Positions 35,101-43,356 of a stretch of 64,000 nucleotides of DNA are shown here, piece after piece (position 1 is the first letter of the stretch; the number at the start of each line of letters is the position of its first letter). The notes under the pieces are model-generated. The model was not told the origin of the DNA. It ran no database searches and was given only the letters and a program-made list of their open reading frames with translations. Position numbers and translations under genes: made by a program. Source of the stretch: Zymobacter sp047495495 (GTDB lineage: Bacteria > Pseudomonadota > Gammaproteobacteria > Pseudomonadales > Halomonadaceae); NCBI RefSeq assembly GCF_047495495.1, contig NZ_CP179930.1, positions 372,001-436,000 on the forward strand, written 5' to 3'.

Positions 35101-38100
35101 GTGGGGATCGTTCACCGTGACGCTGACGGCACTGTCCGACAGCGTCTGAAGAGTGACGCGCAATTGCTGTGCGGGCAGGCCGGACAGCGCGACCTGACTG
35201 AACGAGAACGGCAGTCGCAGCCCGTGTGTCTGGGTGGTGTCCGGCGGCAGGGCGATAAGGTGCAGTACCGCGTCCAGCAGCGCGGGATGAATGACATAAC
35301 CCTCTGCGGACAGCCCTTGCGGCAGCTGGGCTTCGGCGAAGAAATCGTTGCCGCGGCGCCAAGCGGCGGTCATGCCCTTGAAGGTCGGGCCGTACTCATA
35401 GCCCGCCTCGGCGAGCGTCTGTTCCAGCTGGTCGATATCGACGGGCTGGGCATCGGTCGGCGGCCAGCTCGGTGTTGCTGTTTGTACCGGTGACAAGGCG
35501 TGGGGAGAGAGCTGTGCGGTAGCATGAAGCGCCCACGGTGCGGGGTCACTGTCGCTTTGAGTATGCGGGCGTGAATAGACCGCAAGGGCGCGCAGATCAT
35601 CCTGATCGGGCGCGTCGATGCTGAGCATCAGGTCGAGATCGCCTTCTTCAGGCAGTACCATCGGGGCCTGCAATGTCAGTTCACTGATCTGGCGGCAGCC
35701 CACGGTATCCGCGGCGTGCTGGACCATATCCAGATAGGCCGTGCCCGGTACCAGCGTCACACCCGCGGCGGCGTGATCGGCCAGCCAACGTTGGGCTGAC
35801 AGCCCGATGCGACCGCTGATGACGATGGCATCGTCATCGGGAAGATCGACGATCGCGCCCAGCAGGGCATGGTCGTCCGCGCGCAGCCCTGTCGATGACA
35901 CATCACCGCTGGCGCTGGCATTCAGCCAGTAGTACTGGTGTTCGAAGGGATAGGTCGGCACATCGACGATGCGGGCGTCAGGGTGCAGCGCACGCCAGCT
36001 GATGCCATGCCCATCGGTGTACAGGCGTGCCATCGTTTCGGTCAGGCAGGCCACCGCTGGTGCCTTGCGTCGCAGTGTGCCCAGTGCGGTTCCCGCCTCT
36101 TCAAGCGTCTCTTCCAACGGCGGAATCAGCACGGGGTGTGGGCTGCACTCCAGATAGGTGACGTTGGCTTTGTCGCTAAGCGCCGTGACGGTATCCACGA
36201 AGCGTACCGGGTGGATCAGGTTGTCACACCAGTAGTGCGCGTCCAGTCGAGTGCCCGGTAGCGGCTCGTCGTGCGGGTAGCCTTCCACCGTGCTGTAGAA
36301 GGGCAGGCGCGTTGCCTGAGGCGTCACATCGGAGAACAGCGCCATCAGCACGGGGCGCAATGCCTCCATGCGCGGTGAGTGGCCCGCGACATCAACGGCA
36401 ATGCGTTTGGCGCGGATGCGTTGCTGCTTACAGTCTTTGAGTAGGCGTTCAACGGCTTCTGTATCGCCCGATACGACCGTGGCGGAAGGGCTGTTGAAGA
36501 CGGCCAGCGACACCGAGTCACCATACGGGGCGATAAACGCGCGTGCGTCGGCTTCCGACAGACCGACGGTCGCCATTGCACCGTTGCCGGCTTGGGTCAG
36601 CATCAGCTTGGAGCGCAGGGCGACGATCTTGATCGCATCCTGCAGGCTGAGCGCGCCCGATACGTGTGCCGCAACGATTTCACCCTGAGAGTGGCCGATC
36701 ACGGCGTCCGGCGTCAGACCAAACGATTCCCACAGCCGTGCCAGCGCCACCATGACGGCGAACAGCGCTGGCTGTACCACGTCAATGCGTTCCAGCGATG
36801 GGGCATCAGGTTGCGCCTTCAGCACGTCGGTCAGCGACCAGTCGACGTAAGGGCGCAAAGCCTCGTCGATCTGATCAATGGTCTGGCGATAGACCGAGAA
36901 GGCCTCGTACAGCGCCATGCCCATTGTCGGCCATTGCGATCCTTGTCCTGGGAACACGAATGCCAGCTTGCCCTTCTGAGTAACGGGACGTCGTGCGACG
37001 GCCAGAGTCGCATGATCCTGACCCGCGATCAGTGCATTCAGACCGGTCAACAGGGCGTCGCGGGTTGGTCCCCAGACGGCGGCGCGTTGAGCGAAATGAC
37101 TGCGGGACATGCCCAGCGTATAGCCGATGTCGACAGGGTCGATCTCTGGATGCGCCTGAACGTAGTCGCGTAGGCGTTCGGCGGCCGTGTGCAATGCCTC
37201 GTCGCTGCGCGCTGACAGCGGCCAGAACATGTCCTGCGGTGCTGAATGAGTGGTGTCCTCGCTGGCGATCTCGGCACGCTCGTCGGGGTATTCCTCAACG
37301 ATCAGATGGCCATTGGTGCCCGATACGCCGAAAGAGGAAACAGCGGCGCGGCGCGGGCGGCTTTCTGGGCGTGGCCACGGCTGCGAGGCCGTCAGCAGTT
37401 GCAGTGAACCGTTCGACCAGTCCACTTCACTTGACGGGGCCGTGATATGCAGCGAGCGCGGATAGGTGCCGTGGCGCATGGCCATCAGCATCTTGATGAC
37501 GCCCGCTACCCCCGCGGCGGCCTGTGTATGGCCGATGTTCGATTTGACCGACCCCAGTCGCAGTGGCTGTTGTTCTGGGCGCTGGCGGCCGTAGGTGGCC
37601 AGCAGTGCATTGGCTTCGATGGGGTCGCCCAGACGTGTCCCCGTGCCGTGCGCTTCGACGATATCGATGTCCTGCGGATCGACCTTGGCGTTGGCCCATG
37701 CATGGCGGATCACCTGCTGCTGTGCGGTGCCGCTGGGTGCGGTAAGGCCGTTCGATGCGCCGTCCTGATTGACGGCGCTTCCGCGGATAACACCGAGAAT
37801 ACGGTGCCCGTGTGCTTTGGCCTGTGACAGCCGCTCCAGCACCAGCATGCCCGCGCCTTCCGACAGTCCCACCCCGTCAGCGGAATCGGAGAACGCCTTG
37901 CAACGCCCGTCGGGTGATAGTGCGCGCTGCTGTGCGAAGTCGATCAGTACCCCGGGGGTGGGCATGACCGTCACGCCGCCCGCCAGTGCCAGGCTGCAAT
38001 CGCTACTGCGCAGCGCTTCGCAGGCGGTATGGATAGACACCAGCGATGACGAGCAGGCGGTGTCGAGGGTGATGGCCGGCCCCTGCAGCCCGAGGCAGTA

Positions 38101-40227
38101 GGCCAAGCGGCCGGATGCCACGCAGGTGGCCGTCCCCATGTAGCCATAGCCCGCCACGTCTTTGGGTGCGAACTGGATTTGGCTGCCATATTCGGTTCCC
38201 ATCACCCCGGCATACACACCGGTAAGGGAATCGCGCAGCATAGAGGGGTTGATCCCCGCATTCTCAATCGCTTCCCACGCCACCTCCAGCAGCACACGCT
38301 GCTGCGGCTCCAGCGTGACAGCTTCGCGCGGGGCGATTCCGAAGAACTCGGCATCGAATCCCGTTGCGTCATAGAGGAAGTTGCTGGTTGGCGTTGAAAT
38401 CTTGCCGTACTGACCGGGTTCGGGGTCATAGAGGTTCTGGGTGTCCCAGCCGCGGTCCGAGGGATAGTGATCGGCAGCGTCTCGGCCTTCCTCGATCATG
38501 GCCCACAGTGATTCGGGGTCTGTAACGCCACCGGGGTAGCGGCAGGCCATCCCGATGATGGCAATCGGTTCATCGACGTATACGCGATCCTTGAAAGCGT
38601 CAGCAGCATCGTCGTCGCTGCTCAGCCCCATCTCATGGCGCAGAAAGTCGCTGACGGCGTGTGGCGTCGGGTAGTCATAGACCAGTGTGGACGGCAGCTC
38701 GATACCTGTGGCCGCCGAGAGTCCGCGTGCGAACTCGACGACGGTCAGCGATGTAAAGCCGATATCGCGGAATGATTGCGTATCCGAGGAGAACGACTGA
38801 CCCAGCAGTGCCTGGGTTTCCTGGTCGATCAGCGATAGCAGGTACTCGCGCTGTGCGTCGGGCGACTGCTGGTGCAGCTCACCTGCCTCGTTGGAATTGA
38901 CCGCTGGAGTGGTCGCATCGCGCGCCGGCGTGGCGTGCTGCAGTTGAGATAGATCAATGTTTTGTTTAGGAAAGAAACTTGAAACAACGTGCGGCCAGTC
39001 GATCGGTGCGCCGTAGATGAAGGCGTGTACGAAGGACTGCACCAGACTTTCTGCATCGTCCTTACGGCGGTCAAGGGTTGGAATGGCCGCGCCCTGTACG
39101 CCCGCTTCATTAAGATGTTCTTCGATGATGCTCGTGAGAATGGGGTGCGGGCTGACCTCAATGAACAGGCGATAGCCGTCACGGATCAGGGCCTGCACGC
39201 TGTCAGCAAAGCGCACGGTGTCGCGCAGAATGCGGAAGCCGTAGTCGGCGGGGAAGTCTTCTGGGGCCAGCCTTTCGCCCATGACCGAGGAGTAGTACGC
39301 CGCCCGCGTGTCGGAGGAGACCGTGGTGGGAGCGTTAGCGAGCACTTCCTCGCGGAGCGGGTCCACCATGGCGCTGTGGCCTGCCACATCGCCACCGGGT
39401 ACTTTCCACGCCCACAGTCCTTCTTCATTGAGGAACGCGAGCAGTTCATCGGTATCGGCGGTACTGCCGCTGGCAGTCACACTGCGCTTACTGTTGACGG
39501 CGGCGATCGACAGGCGATCTTCCCAGCGTTCCAGCAGCGGTTTCAGCTTATCGAGCGATGTGGCGGCAGAAATCATCGCCCCTTGGCCGTCGATATGGGT
39601 CAGCGCTTTCCCCCACGCGACGGTCAGTCTGGCGGCTTCCTCGGGCGAGAGCAGCCCTGCTGCATTGGAGGCGGCCGCTTCCCCGACGGAATGGCCGACC
39701 ACCGCCTGTTCAGTGATGCCGTAGGCACGCCACATATCGGCCAGCGCCGAGGCCATGGTGAATTGGATAGGCTGGATTTCGGTCAGGCGCTTGAATTCTT
39801 GGCCGGTGGTCAGCGCCTCCAGCGGGCTCCACTGCAGGCTGGGCTGAAGTGCCTGGGTGTAAAAGGTGATGCGCTCCTTGAACAGCGGGGAGGCGTCGAT
39901 CAGGCCGCGGGTCATGCCGGACCACAGCGGTCCCTGGCCCGGAAAGACGAAGACTGGTGCCTTCGCGATATCCGCCGCCCCCTTGATCACATTGCGCGCC
40001 GGGCGCCCTTCCACTAGCGCCTTCAGGCCACCGACAAGCCGCTTCTTGTCGGGGCCGGATACGGCGGCGCGCAGCGTACCGTGGGGCTGTACGAGCTGTT
40101 CGAGGCAGAACGGCAGCAGTGCCTCCTCGGCCAGCGGTTCGATCTGGGCGAGCAGGTGTCTGGCGGCGTCGATCAGGGCATCGTCCGAATCACCGGATAT
40201 CACGAGCGGTAGCGAAGCGATGGTCAT
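32143..40227 (-). CDS. Type I polyketide synthase, loading and first module (Cfa6-like)
   Basis: The start at MTIASLPLVI (GGAGGTGA site) gives 2694 residues. Loading AT 90-390 (Ser180 in GHSVGE; Trp205 replaces the extender-AT Arg); ACP 460-535 (Ser493 in GFTSL); KS 550-975 (Cys725, His860, His900); AT 1088-1375 (Ser1180 in GHSQGE, Arg1205, VAGH at 1280-1283); DH 1450-1720 (His1485 in DHAAAGVTLVPG, Asp1652); ER 1930-2245 (HAAAGGVGQ near 2073); KR 2252-2430 (GGTGTLAG, Tyr2402, Asp2347 of the B-type position); ACP 2535-2612 (Ser2571). All reductive domains look intact. The layout matches Cfa6, which extends the cyclopentenone starter with an ethyl-branched, fully reduced unit. Confidence 0.95.
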   Translation of the reverse strand: MTIASLPLVISGDSDDALIDAARHLLAQIEPLAEEALLPFCLEQLVQPHGTLRAAVSGPDKKRLVGGLKALVEGRPARNVIKGAADIAKAPVFVFPGQGPLWSGMTRGLIDASPLFKERITFYTQALQPSLQWSPLEALTTGQEFKRLTEIQPIQFTMASALADMWRAYGITEQAVVGHSVGEAAASNAAGLLSPEEAARLTVAWGKALTHIDGQGAMISAATSLDKLKPLLERWEDRLSIAAVNSKRSVTASGSTADTDELLAFLNEEGLWAWKVPGGDVAGHSAMVDPLREEVLANAPTTVSSDTRAAYYSSVMGERLAPEDFPADYGFRILRDTVRFADSVQALIRDGYRLFIEVSPHPILTSIIEEHLNEAGVQGAAIPTLDRRKDDAESLVQSFVHAFIYGAPIDWPHVVSSFFPKQNIDLSQLQHATPARDATTPAVNSNEAGELHQQSPDAQREYLLSLIDQETQALLGQSFSSDTQSFRDIGFTSLTVVEFARGLSAATGIELPSTLVYDYPTPHAVSDFLRHEMGLSSDDDAADAFKDRVYVDEPIAIIGMACRYPGGVTDPESLWAMIEEGRDAADHYPSDRGWDTQNLYDPEPGQYGKISTPTSNFLYDATGFDAEFFGIAPREAVTLEPQQRVLLEVAWEAIENAGINPSMLRDSLTGVYAGVMGTEYGSQIQFAPKDVAGYGYMGTATCVASGRLAYCLGLQGPAITLDTACSSSLVSIHTACEALRSSDCSLALAGGVTVMPTPGVLIDFAQQRALSPDGRCKAFSDSADGVGLSEGAGMLVLERLSQAKAHGHRILGVIRGSAVNQDGASNGLTAPSGTAQQQVIRHAWANAKVDPQDIDIVEAHGTGTRLGDPIEANALLATYGRQRPEQQPLRLGSVKSNIGHTQAAAGVAGVIKMLMAMRHGTYPRSLHITAPSSEVDWSNGSLQLLTASQPWPRPESRPRRAAVSSFGVSGTNGHLIVEEYPDERAEIASEDTTHSAPQDMFWPLSARSDEALHTAAERLRDYVQAHPEIDPVDIGYTLGMSRSHFAQRAAVWGPTRDALLTGLNALIAGQDHATLAVARRPVTQKGKLAFVFPGQGSQWPTMGMALYEAFSVYRQTIDQIDEALRPYVDWSLTDVLKAQPDAPSLERIDVVQPALFAVMVALARLWESFGLTPDAVIGHSQGEIVAAHVSGALSLQDAIKIVALRSKLMLTQAGNGAMATVGLSEADARAFIAPYGDSVSLAVFNSPSATVVSGDTEAVERLLKDCKQQRIRAKRIAVDVAGHSPRMEALRPVLMALFSDVTPQATRLPFYSTVEGYPHDEPLPGTRLDAHYWCDNLIHPVRFVDTVTALSDKANVTYLECSPHPVLIPPLEETLEEAGTALGTLRRKAPAVACLTETMARLYTDGHGISWRALHPDARIVDVPTYPFEHQYYWLNASASGDVSSTGLRADDHALLGAIVDLPDDDAIVISGRIGLSAQRWLADHAAAGVTLVPGTAYLDMVQHAADTVGCRQISELTLQAPMVLPEEGDLDLMLSIDAPDQDDLRALAVYSRPHTQSDSDPAPWALHATAQLSPHALSPVQTATPSWPPTDAQPVDIDQLEQTLAEAGYEYGPTFKGMTAAWRRGNDFFAEAQLPQGLSAEGYVIHPALLDAVLHLIALPPDTTQTHGLRLPFSFSQVALSGLPAQQLRVTLQTLSDSAVSVTVNDPHGQQLLSIGSLAVRETDPNALRSLSRYRPERDLLRLQWQPLPSSALGEPTDAPRWAVLSSQEVDGALTALPRFSDLEALANAEPPAAVIWPLPLIEDGDSARATHQLATQVIKQLQAWLAQPQWGQTPLVVITRHAEIIEEPERAQLAHSAAWGLLHSAQTENPDRFVLIDTDAPIDALGVITQALEQQRPQFALRRGKLLTPYLARTETSALLTPPADTALWHLDIPASGNLSEMAIVPAPDQAPLLDDDSVRIAIRAAGINFHDVIAALGLIPAQTRIGSEAAGVVTAIGAGVKDIQIGDRVLALAENAYGPSVIAHRRNVLPIPPSWTFAQAAGTPIAFLTAYHAFTRMATLKPGDRVLIHAAAGGVGQAAIQLAKHLGAEIFATAHPRKWPLLHSQGLAQDHIASSRTLEFAEQFEDVLGDQGIDLVLNSLSGDAVDASMGLMSPDGYFIELGKTDIRHVEAVAVIRPDINYLVLDRPDLDPVDTHHKLEELAMLIHAGALTPLPVTAFDIREASAAFTLMQQGRHSGKVVLTLPRPLDRNGTVLITGGTGTLAGFLAHHLVSVHGIQHLLLVSRRGPDSEGAAALKERLESEGAHVTLKACDMSDRAGVEALLADIPAAHPLTGIFHTAGVLSDATIANLSEDDIDRVFAPKVDAAALLHELTHDQDLAAFVFYSSSAGVLGNPGQGNYAAANRFLDNLALNRRRQGLPATALAWGWWQTISSLASDLTSADQARIARTGFAPISEEHGNALVDAAMALPYGALAPVPLNPQTLARNAQQGSLHPLLEQLLSAGALRKARAQGQHVPTLKIELQALEASARPKHLQKAIAGVIAAILSLEDASGIALDSTFKESGIDSLMALELRNRLASATGLRLPATLTYDYPTPLELAAHLGELLSSDLEDGTDPASASTASTEDDTRIRTLLATVPIDRLRSAGLLASLLQLADDSAPDSAPLNDIDTASIDELVALAQFNNEVQAP

Positions 40228-41681
40228 GGCGTCACCTCCTTGGAAGCGGTAGCGGCGTGATGAGACGGTGTCTTGCGCCAGCCGATGTCGGCAGCAGCGT
40301 GCAGGGTGATGATCGTGGGCTGTTCGCTGCGCAGCAGTGTTCTGCCCAGCTGGCGGCGGATATCCCCTTCGGTGAGCGTGTCGTCTTCGCAGTACACATC
40401 CAGGGTGAAGAGCGAGTTGCCAGAGGCTTCGTCGTACTCGTGCACCCACGCCTCGGCGCGCGCTACGCCGGGGATGGTCTCTGCGATATCGCTGACCGAT
40501 TTCAGGCTGACCTTTTCGCCGCGGCTCATCACGTAGGAGGGCTTGCGGCGTTTGAAGAACAGGTAGCCATCGTCGTCGATCAGGAAACGGTCGCCGGTGT
40601 GGATGATGCGGTGATCGCCGATGCGCGGCGTATCCGGTTCGTCCTCAGCACCGGTGATGCGGCGGGTCATGCCGCTGTCGGTTTCGACGATCAGTTCACC
40701 GTCGTCATCGTCAGGGTGATCCTTACGCAGGTAGACGCGAATGTCTGGGAAGGGCTGTCCCACTGAACCGTATTTGCTCGGCGGCGCTTTGTGCGCTGCC
40801 AGCGTGGCAACGCGCGGACCGGCCTGAGTCAGACCGTAGGTCACGTACAGGGCTAGCCCCGGCGTACGATCAAGCAGCGCCTTCAGCGACGCAGTCGACA
40901 ACGCATCACCCCCGATCGTCATGCGGCGCAGCGGTTCAGGCAGCGGCTGATCGCTTGCCTCCAGCCATGCATCGACCATCAGCGGCGTCAGCGATGACAG
41001 CGTGATCTGGTATTGGCGGATGGTGTGTTCGTAGTGTTCAGGAGTGAAGGGCGGGCCTGCGATCACGGTTCGGTTGCCCAGCAGGAAGCTGGCCAGCAGC
41101 TGAGCTACGAACGCATAGGAGTAGTACATCGGCAGGTTAATCAGTACCCGATCGCTGGCGCTCTGACCGACGGCGGCGATATGGCGTGATGCGTTGAGCA
41201 GCAGTGCGTTGATGTGGAACAGGCAGCCACTGAAGATGCCCGAGGTGCCCGATGTCAGCAGAATGATGTGATGTTCGGGGTAAGCATGGGGCGCGCGTTG
41301 ATCGATAAAGGCGAACTTGGCGACCCCGGCCAGTGCTGACACGCTGTCGGCAGGGCTGAGCGCGGGCGAGATGTTCAGCCCGACCAGTGCGCTGGCCCCC
41401 ACGATGTGGGCGATGCGCTGGATGCGCGCAGGCGGGGCGGAAGACGGCAGCAGCACGGGAACGGCCCCCAGCGCCAGAATGCCGAACACCACCGCGACGA
41501 AGGCTTTGCTGTTGGGAATGGCCACCATGACGGGGTGGCCGGGCTGAACGCCTTTGGCACGCAGATCGGTGATGACGTCGTCGACCTTAATGGCGATGGG
41601 CTGGGCCTGATCGGCTTGCACCATATCATCAAGGAAGCGTTGAATCGTGTCGGGCTCCAGTGGTTTCAATGGCGTCGTCAT
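40224..41681 (-). CDS. Acyl-CoA ligase-family adenylating enzyme (Cfa5-like)
   Basis: An ANL-superfamily protein of 485 residues from MTTPLKP, which has GGGAG upstream. The A3 loop is ILLTSGTSGIFSG (140-152), lacking the usual PKG lysine, and an A5-like YVTYGLTQAG follows. A8-like TGDRFLIDDDGYLFFKRR and a C-terminal Lys in GWRKTPS are present. The shortened N-terminus and altered P-loop are unusual, so adenylation may be specialised. Its stop overlaps the Cfa6-like start by ATGA. In P. syringae, Cfa5 is thought to activate the cyclopentenone carboxylate starter for transfer to Cfa6; that role is inferred by position and family. Confidence 0.85.
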   Translation of the reverse strand: MTTPLKPLEPDTIQRFLDDMVQADQAQPIAIKVDDVITDLRAKGVQPGHPVMVAIPNSKAFVAVVFGILALGAVPVLLPSSAPPARIQRIAHIVGASALVGLNISPALSPADSVSALAGVAKFAFIDQRAPHAYPEHHIILLTSGTSGIFSGCLFHINALLLNASRHIAAVGQSASDRVLINLPMYYSYAFVAQLLASFLLGNRTVIAGPPFTPEHYEHTIRQYQITLSSLTPLMVDAWLEASDQPLPEPLRRMTIGGDALSTASLKALLDRTPGLALYVTYGLTQAGPRVATLAAHKAPPSKYGSVGQPFPDIRVYLRKDHPDDDDGELIVETDSGMTRRITGAEDEPDTPRIGDHRIIHTGDRFLIDDDGYLFFKRRKPSYVMSRGEKVSLKSVSDIAETIPGVARAEAWVHEYDEASGNSLFTLDVYCEDDTLTEGDIRRQLGRTLLRSEQPTIITLHAAADIGWRKTPSHHAATASKEVTP

Positions 41682-42214
41682 CTTGTTTCTCCCGAAGTGG
41701 CGCAAGTGAACACCGTGCTGGTAACGCGGTGACCCGACGCATCGGCATCGTGAACCGTCACAATGACGTGTGACGCCGCCTGATCCTTCAACCACGTCTG
41801 CGCCAGTGTCATGGCATGAGGCTGGCCCAGCAGGCCGGGCATCGACAGCGCAATGCTTGGCCCGCTGAACCCCAGCAGTTGCGAGGGTAGGCAACAGACC
41901 AGCCCCGGGCAGGCACCCGAGAACTTCAGCGGTGAAACGTGGCCGGAAGGCACCGTTCGCGCGATAGCATGTAGCGTGTGCAGCGTGCAGGTATCACTGA
42001 TAACAATATGGCCGACCGTACGGCGAGAGGCGTCCAGTGCATCACGGGTCGAAGCGACCGCGCTTTCCACAGCGCTAAGTACCAGCCACGACAGCGGGTC
42101 GGCATACAGTGACGCTTTTTGAGTGGGTTTCATCGACGCCAGATCGGGCGTACTGGCCGTTCCTTCGCCAACAGCAAGAAGGGGGAGAGGGTTGGAAGAG
42201 GCAAGCGTGCTCAT
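41678..42214 (-). CDS. Truncated ketosynthase-like protein (Cfa4-like)
   Basis: The 178 residues resemble the N-terminal half of a ketoacyl synthase fold of the Ketoacyl-synt_2 type: an N-terminal helix, VGHIVISDTCTL, SPLKFSGACPGLVCCLPSQL and LGFSGPSIAL, then a strand VIVTVHDADA. Cys102 in GACPG sits where such proteins do not carry the usual KS nucleophile, and no HGTGT or GHxxGA is present, so it is not a condensing enzyme by itself. It overlaps both neighbours by ATGA, implying fixed stoichiometry with the KS upstream. In coronafacic acid clusters Cfa4 sits here and is needed for the cyclopentenone precursor; its mechanism is unknown to me. Confidence 0.75.
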   Translation of the reverse strand: MSTLASSNPLPLLAVGEGTASTPDLASMKPTQKASLYADPLSWLVLSAVESAVASTRDALDASRRTVGHIVISDTCTLHTLHAIARTVPSGHVSPLKFSGACPGLVCCLPSQLLGFSGPSIALSMPGLLGQPHAMTLAQTWLKDQAASHVIVTVHDADASGHRVTSTVFTCATSGETR

Positions 42215-43356
42215 GACAGACTCCTCTGGGCGCCTTGCAGCACCAGGCAGGTATCGAAGCCGCCGAAGCCCAGCGTGACGCTGATGCCATAGCCCTTACC
42301 CACTACCATGGGGGTATGGATGGGAATTGGCAGCCTGAGAGCGTCCAGTGGTTGCTGAAGGGCATATACGGGCGGGGCACAGTGGTGGTTGAGCGCTAAC
42401 AGCACGACGATGGCTTCAATCGCACCCGTTGCGCCGAGCGTGTGCCCAAGCGCCCCTTTGGTCGCAAACAGCACGGGGGGATGGGCGTTACTGGCAAACA
42501 GCGAGGAATAGGCAATGGACTCAACGTTGTCGTTGATCTGAGTACCCGTACCGTGGGCGTTGATCAGCGCGATATCGTCGTGATGCAGGCCCGCGCTGAG
42601 AAGGGCGCGTTCGACCGTATTGATGACGTTCTGGCCGGACGGATCGGGGGCCACCGCATTGACCGCATCGTTGGCTGCACCGGCCCCAACGATGAAGCCG
42701 TAGGGTTGCGCACCACGGGCCTGCGCGTGCGCTTTGGATTCCAGCACGATGAAGGCCGCCCCTTCGCCCAGCACGGTGCCGCTGTGGCTGCGGTCAAAGG
42801 CATACAGCCCGTCGGGTGATAGCGTGCCCAGTCGCGAATGGCCGAGCCGCTTTCCTTCCGACAGAATGTCTGCACCGCCGCAGACACACAGATCAGCCCC
42901 GCCATCGCGGATAAGTGACAGCCCTACCTGAATGGCATCCGCTCCCGCCGAGCAGGCGGTAGACACCACAATGGGGGGACGTTTGAAGCCGAGTGTGCGT
43001 GCTGCGGCACTGGCCCAGTCCGACAGCGATTCGGTCGCGGTATCATCAAGATGATGGGCATAGCTCGTGCCCAACACCGACGTTAGCTGAGGCGCATCGG
43101 CCGCAATGCCCGCATCGTTCAGCGCCGTTTCCAGCGTCGAACAGGTCAGTATGTGTTGGCGTTCCGCTAACGGCATGTCCAGCGGCAGGTGGGAAAGCGC
43201 GACGGCAAGATCGCTGCGCAAGTCGTGTTCGGTGGGAACATGGTCGATGGCCGACGCACCGGCCAGCAGCGCCTCCCATACTGTCTTGAGGTCTGCCCCC
43301 AAGCCGGTGGACCACGCCATGCCGGTAACCCAGACCGCCGGGGAGTCATTCACCAT
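42211..43356 (-). CDS. Discrete beta-ketoacyl synthase (Cfa3-like)
   Basis: The 381-residue KS has the full triad: Cys135 in VSTACSAGAD, His268 in NAHGTGTQ and His305 in GALGHTLGATG. It is more like FabF/type II synthases than like modular KS domains. It overlaps the dehydratase gene upstream by 7 bases and the Cfa4-like gene downstream by ATGA. The coronafacic acid model uses discrete Cfa1-Cfa3 plus Cfa4 and Cfa5 to make the five-membered 2-carboxy-2-cyclopentenone starter. Here the same discrete set is present in the same order. Cytoplasmic. Confidence 0.9.
   Translation of the reverse strand: MVNDSPAVWVTGMAWSTGLGADLKTVWEALLAGASAIDHVPTEHDLRSDLAVALSHLPLDMPLAERQHILTCSTLETALNDAGIAADAPQLTSVLGTSYAHHLDDTATESLSDWASAAARTLGFKRPPIVVSTACSAGADAIQVGLSLIRDGGADLCVCGGADILSEGKRLGHSRLGTLSPDGLYAFDRSHSGTVLGEGAAFIVLESKAHAQARGAQPYGFIVGAGAANDAVNAVAPDPSGQNVINTVERALLSAGLHHDDIALINAHGTGTQINDNVESIAYSSLFASNAHPPVLFATKGALGHTLGATGAIEAIVVLLALNHHCAPPVYALQQPLDALRLPIPIHTPMVVGKGYGISVTLGFGGFDTCLVLQGAQRSLS

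Noticed and set aside
38989..40017. Plus-strand frame of 342 codons inside the PKS gene
   Set aside because: Shadow of the loading AT region; no similarity to any family and no plausible start site.
40228..40449. Upstream extension of the Cfa6-like PKS frame
   Set aside because: It overlaps the end of the ligase gene in another frame, while GGAGGTGA and ATG at 40227 plus the ATGA overlap mark the real start.
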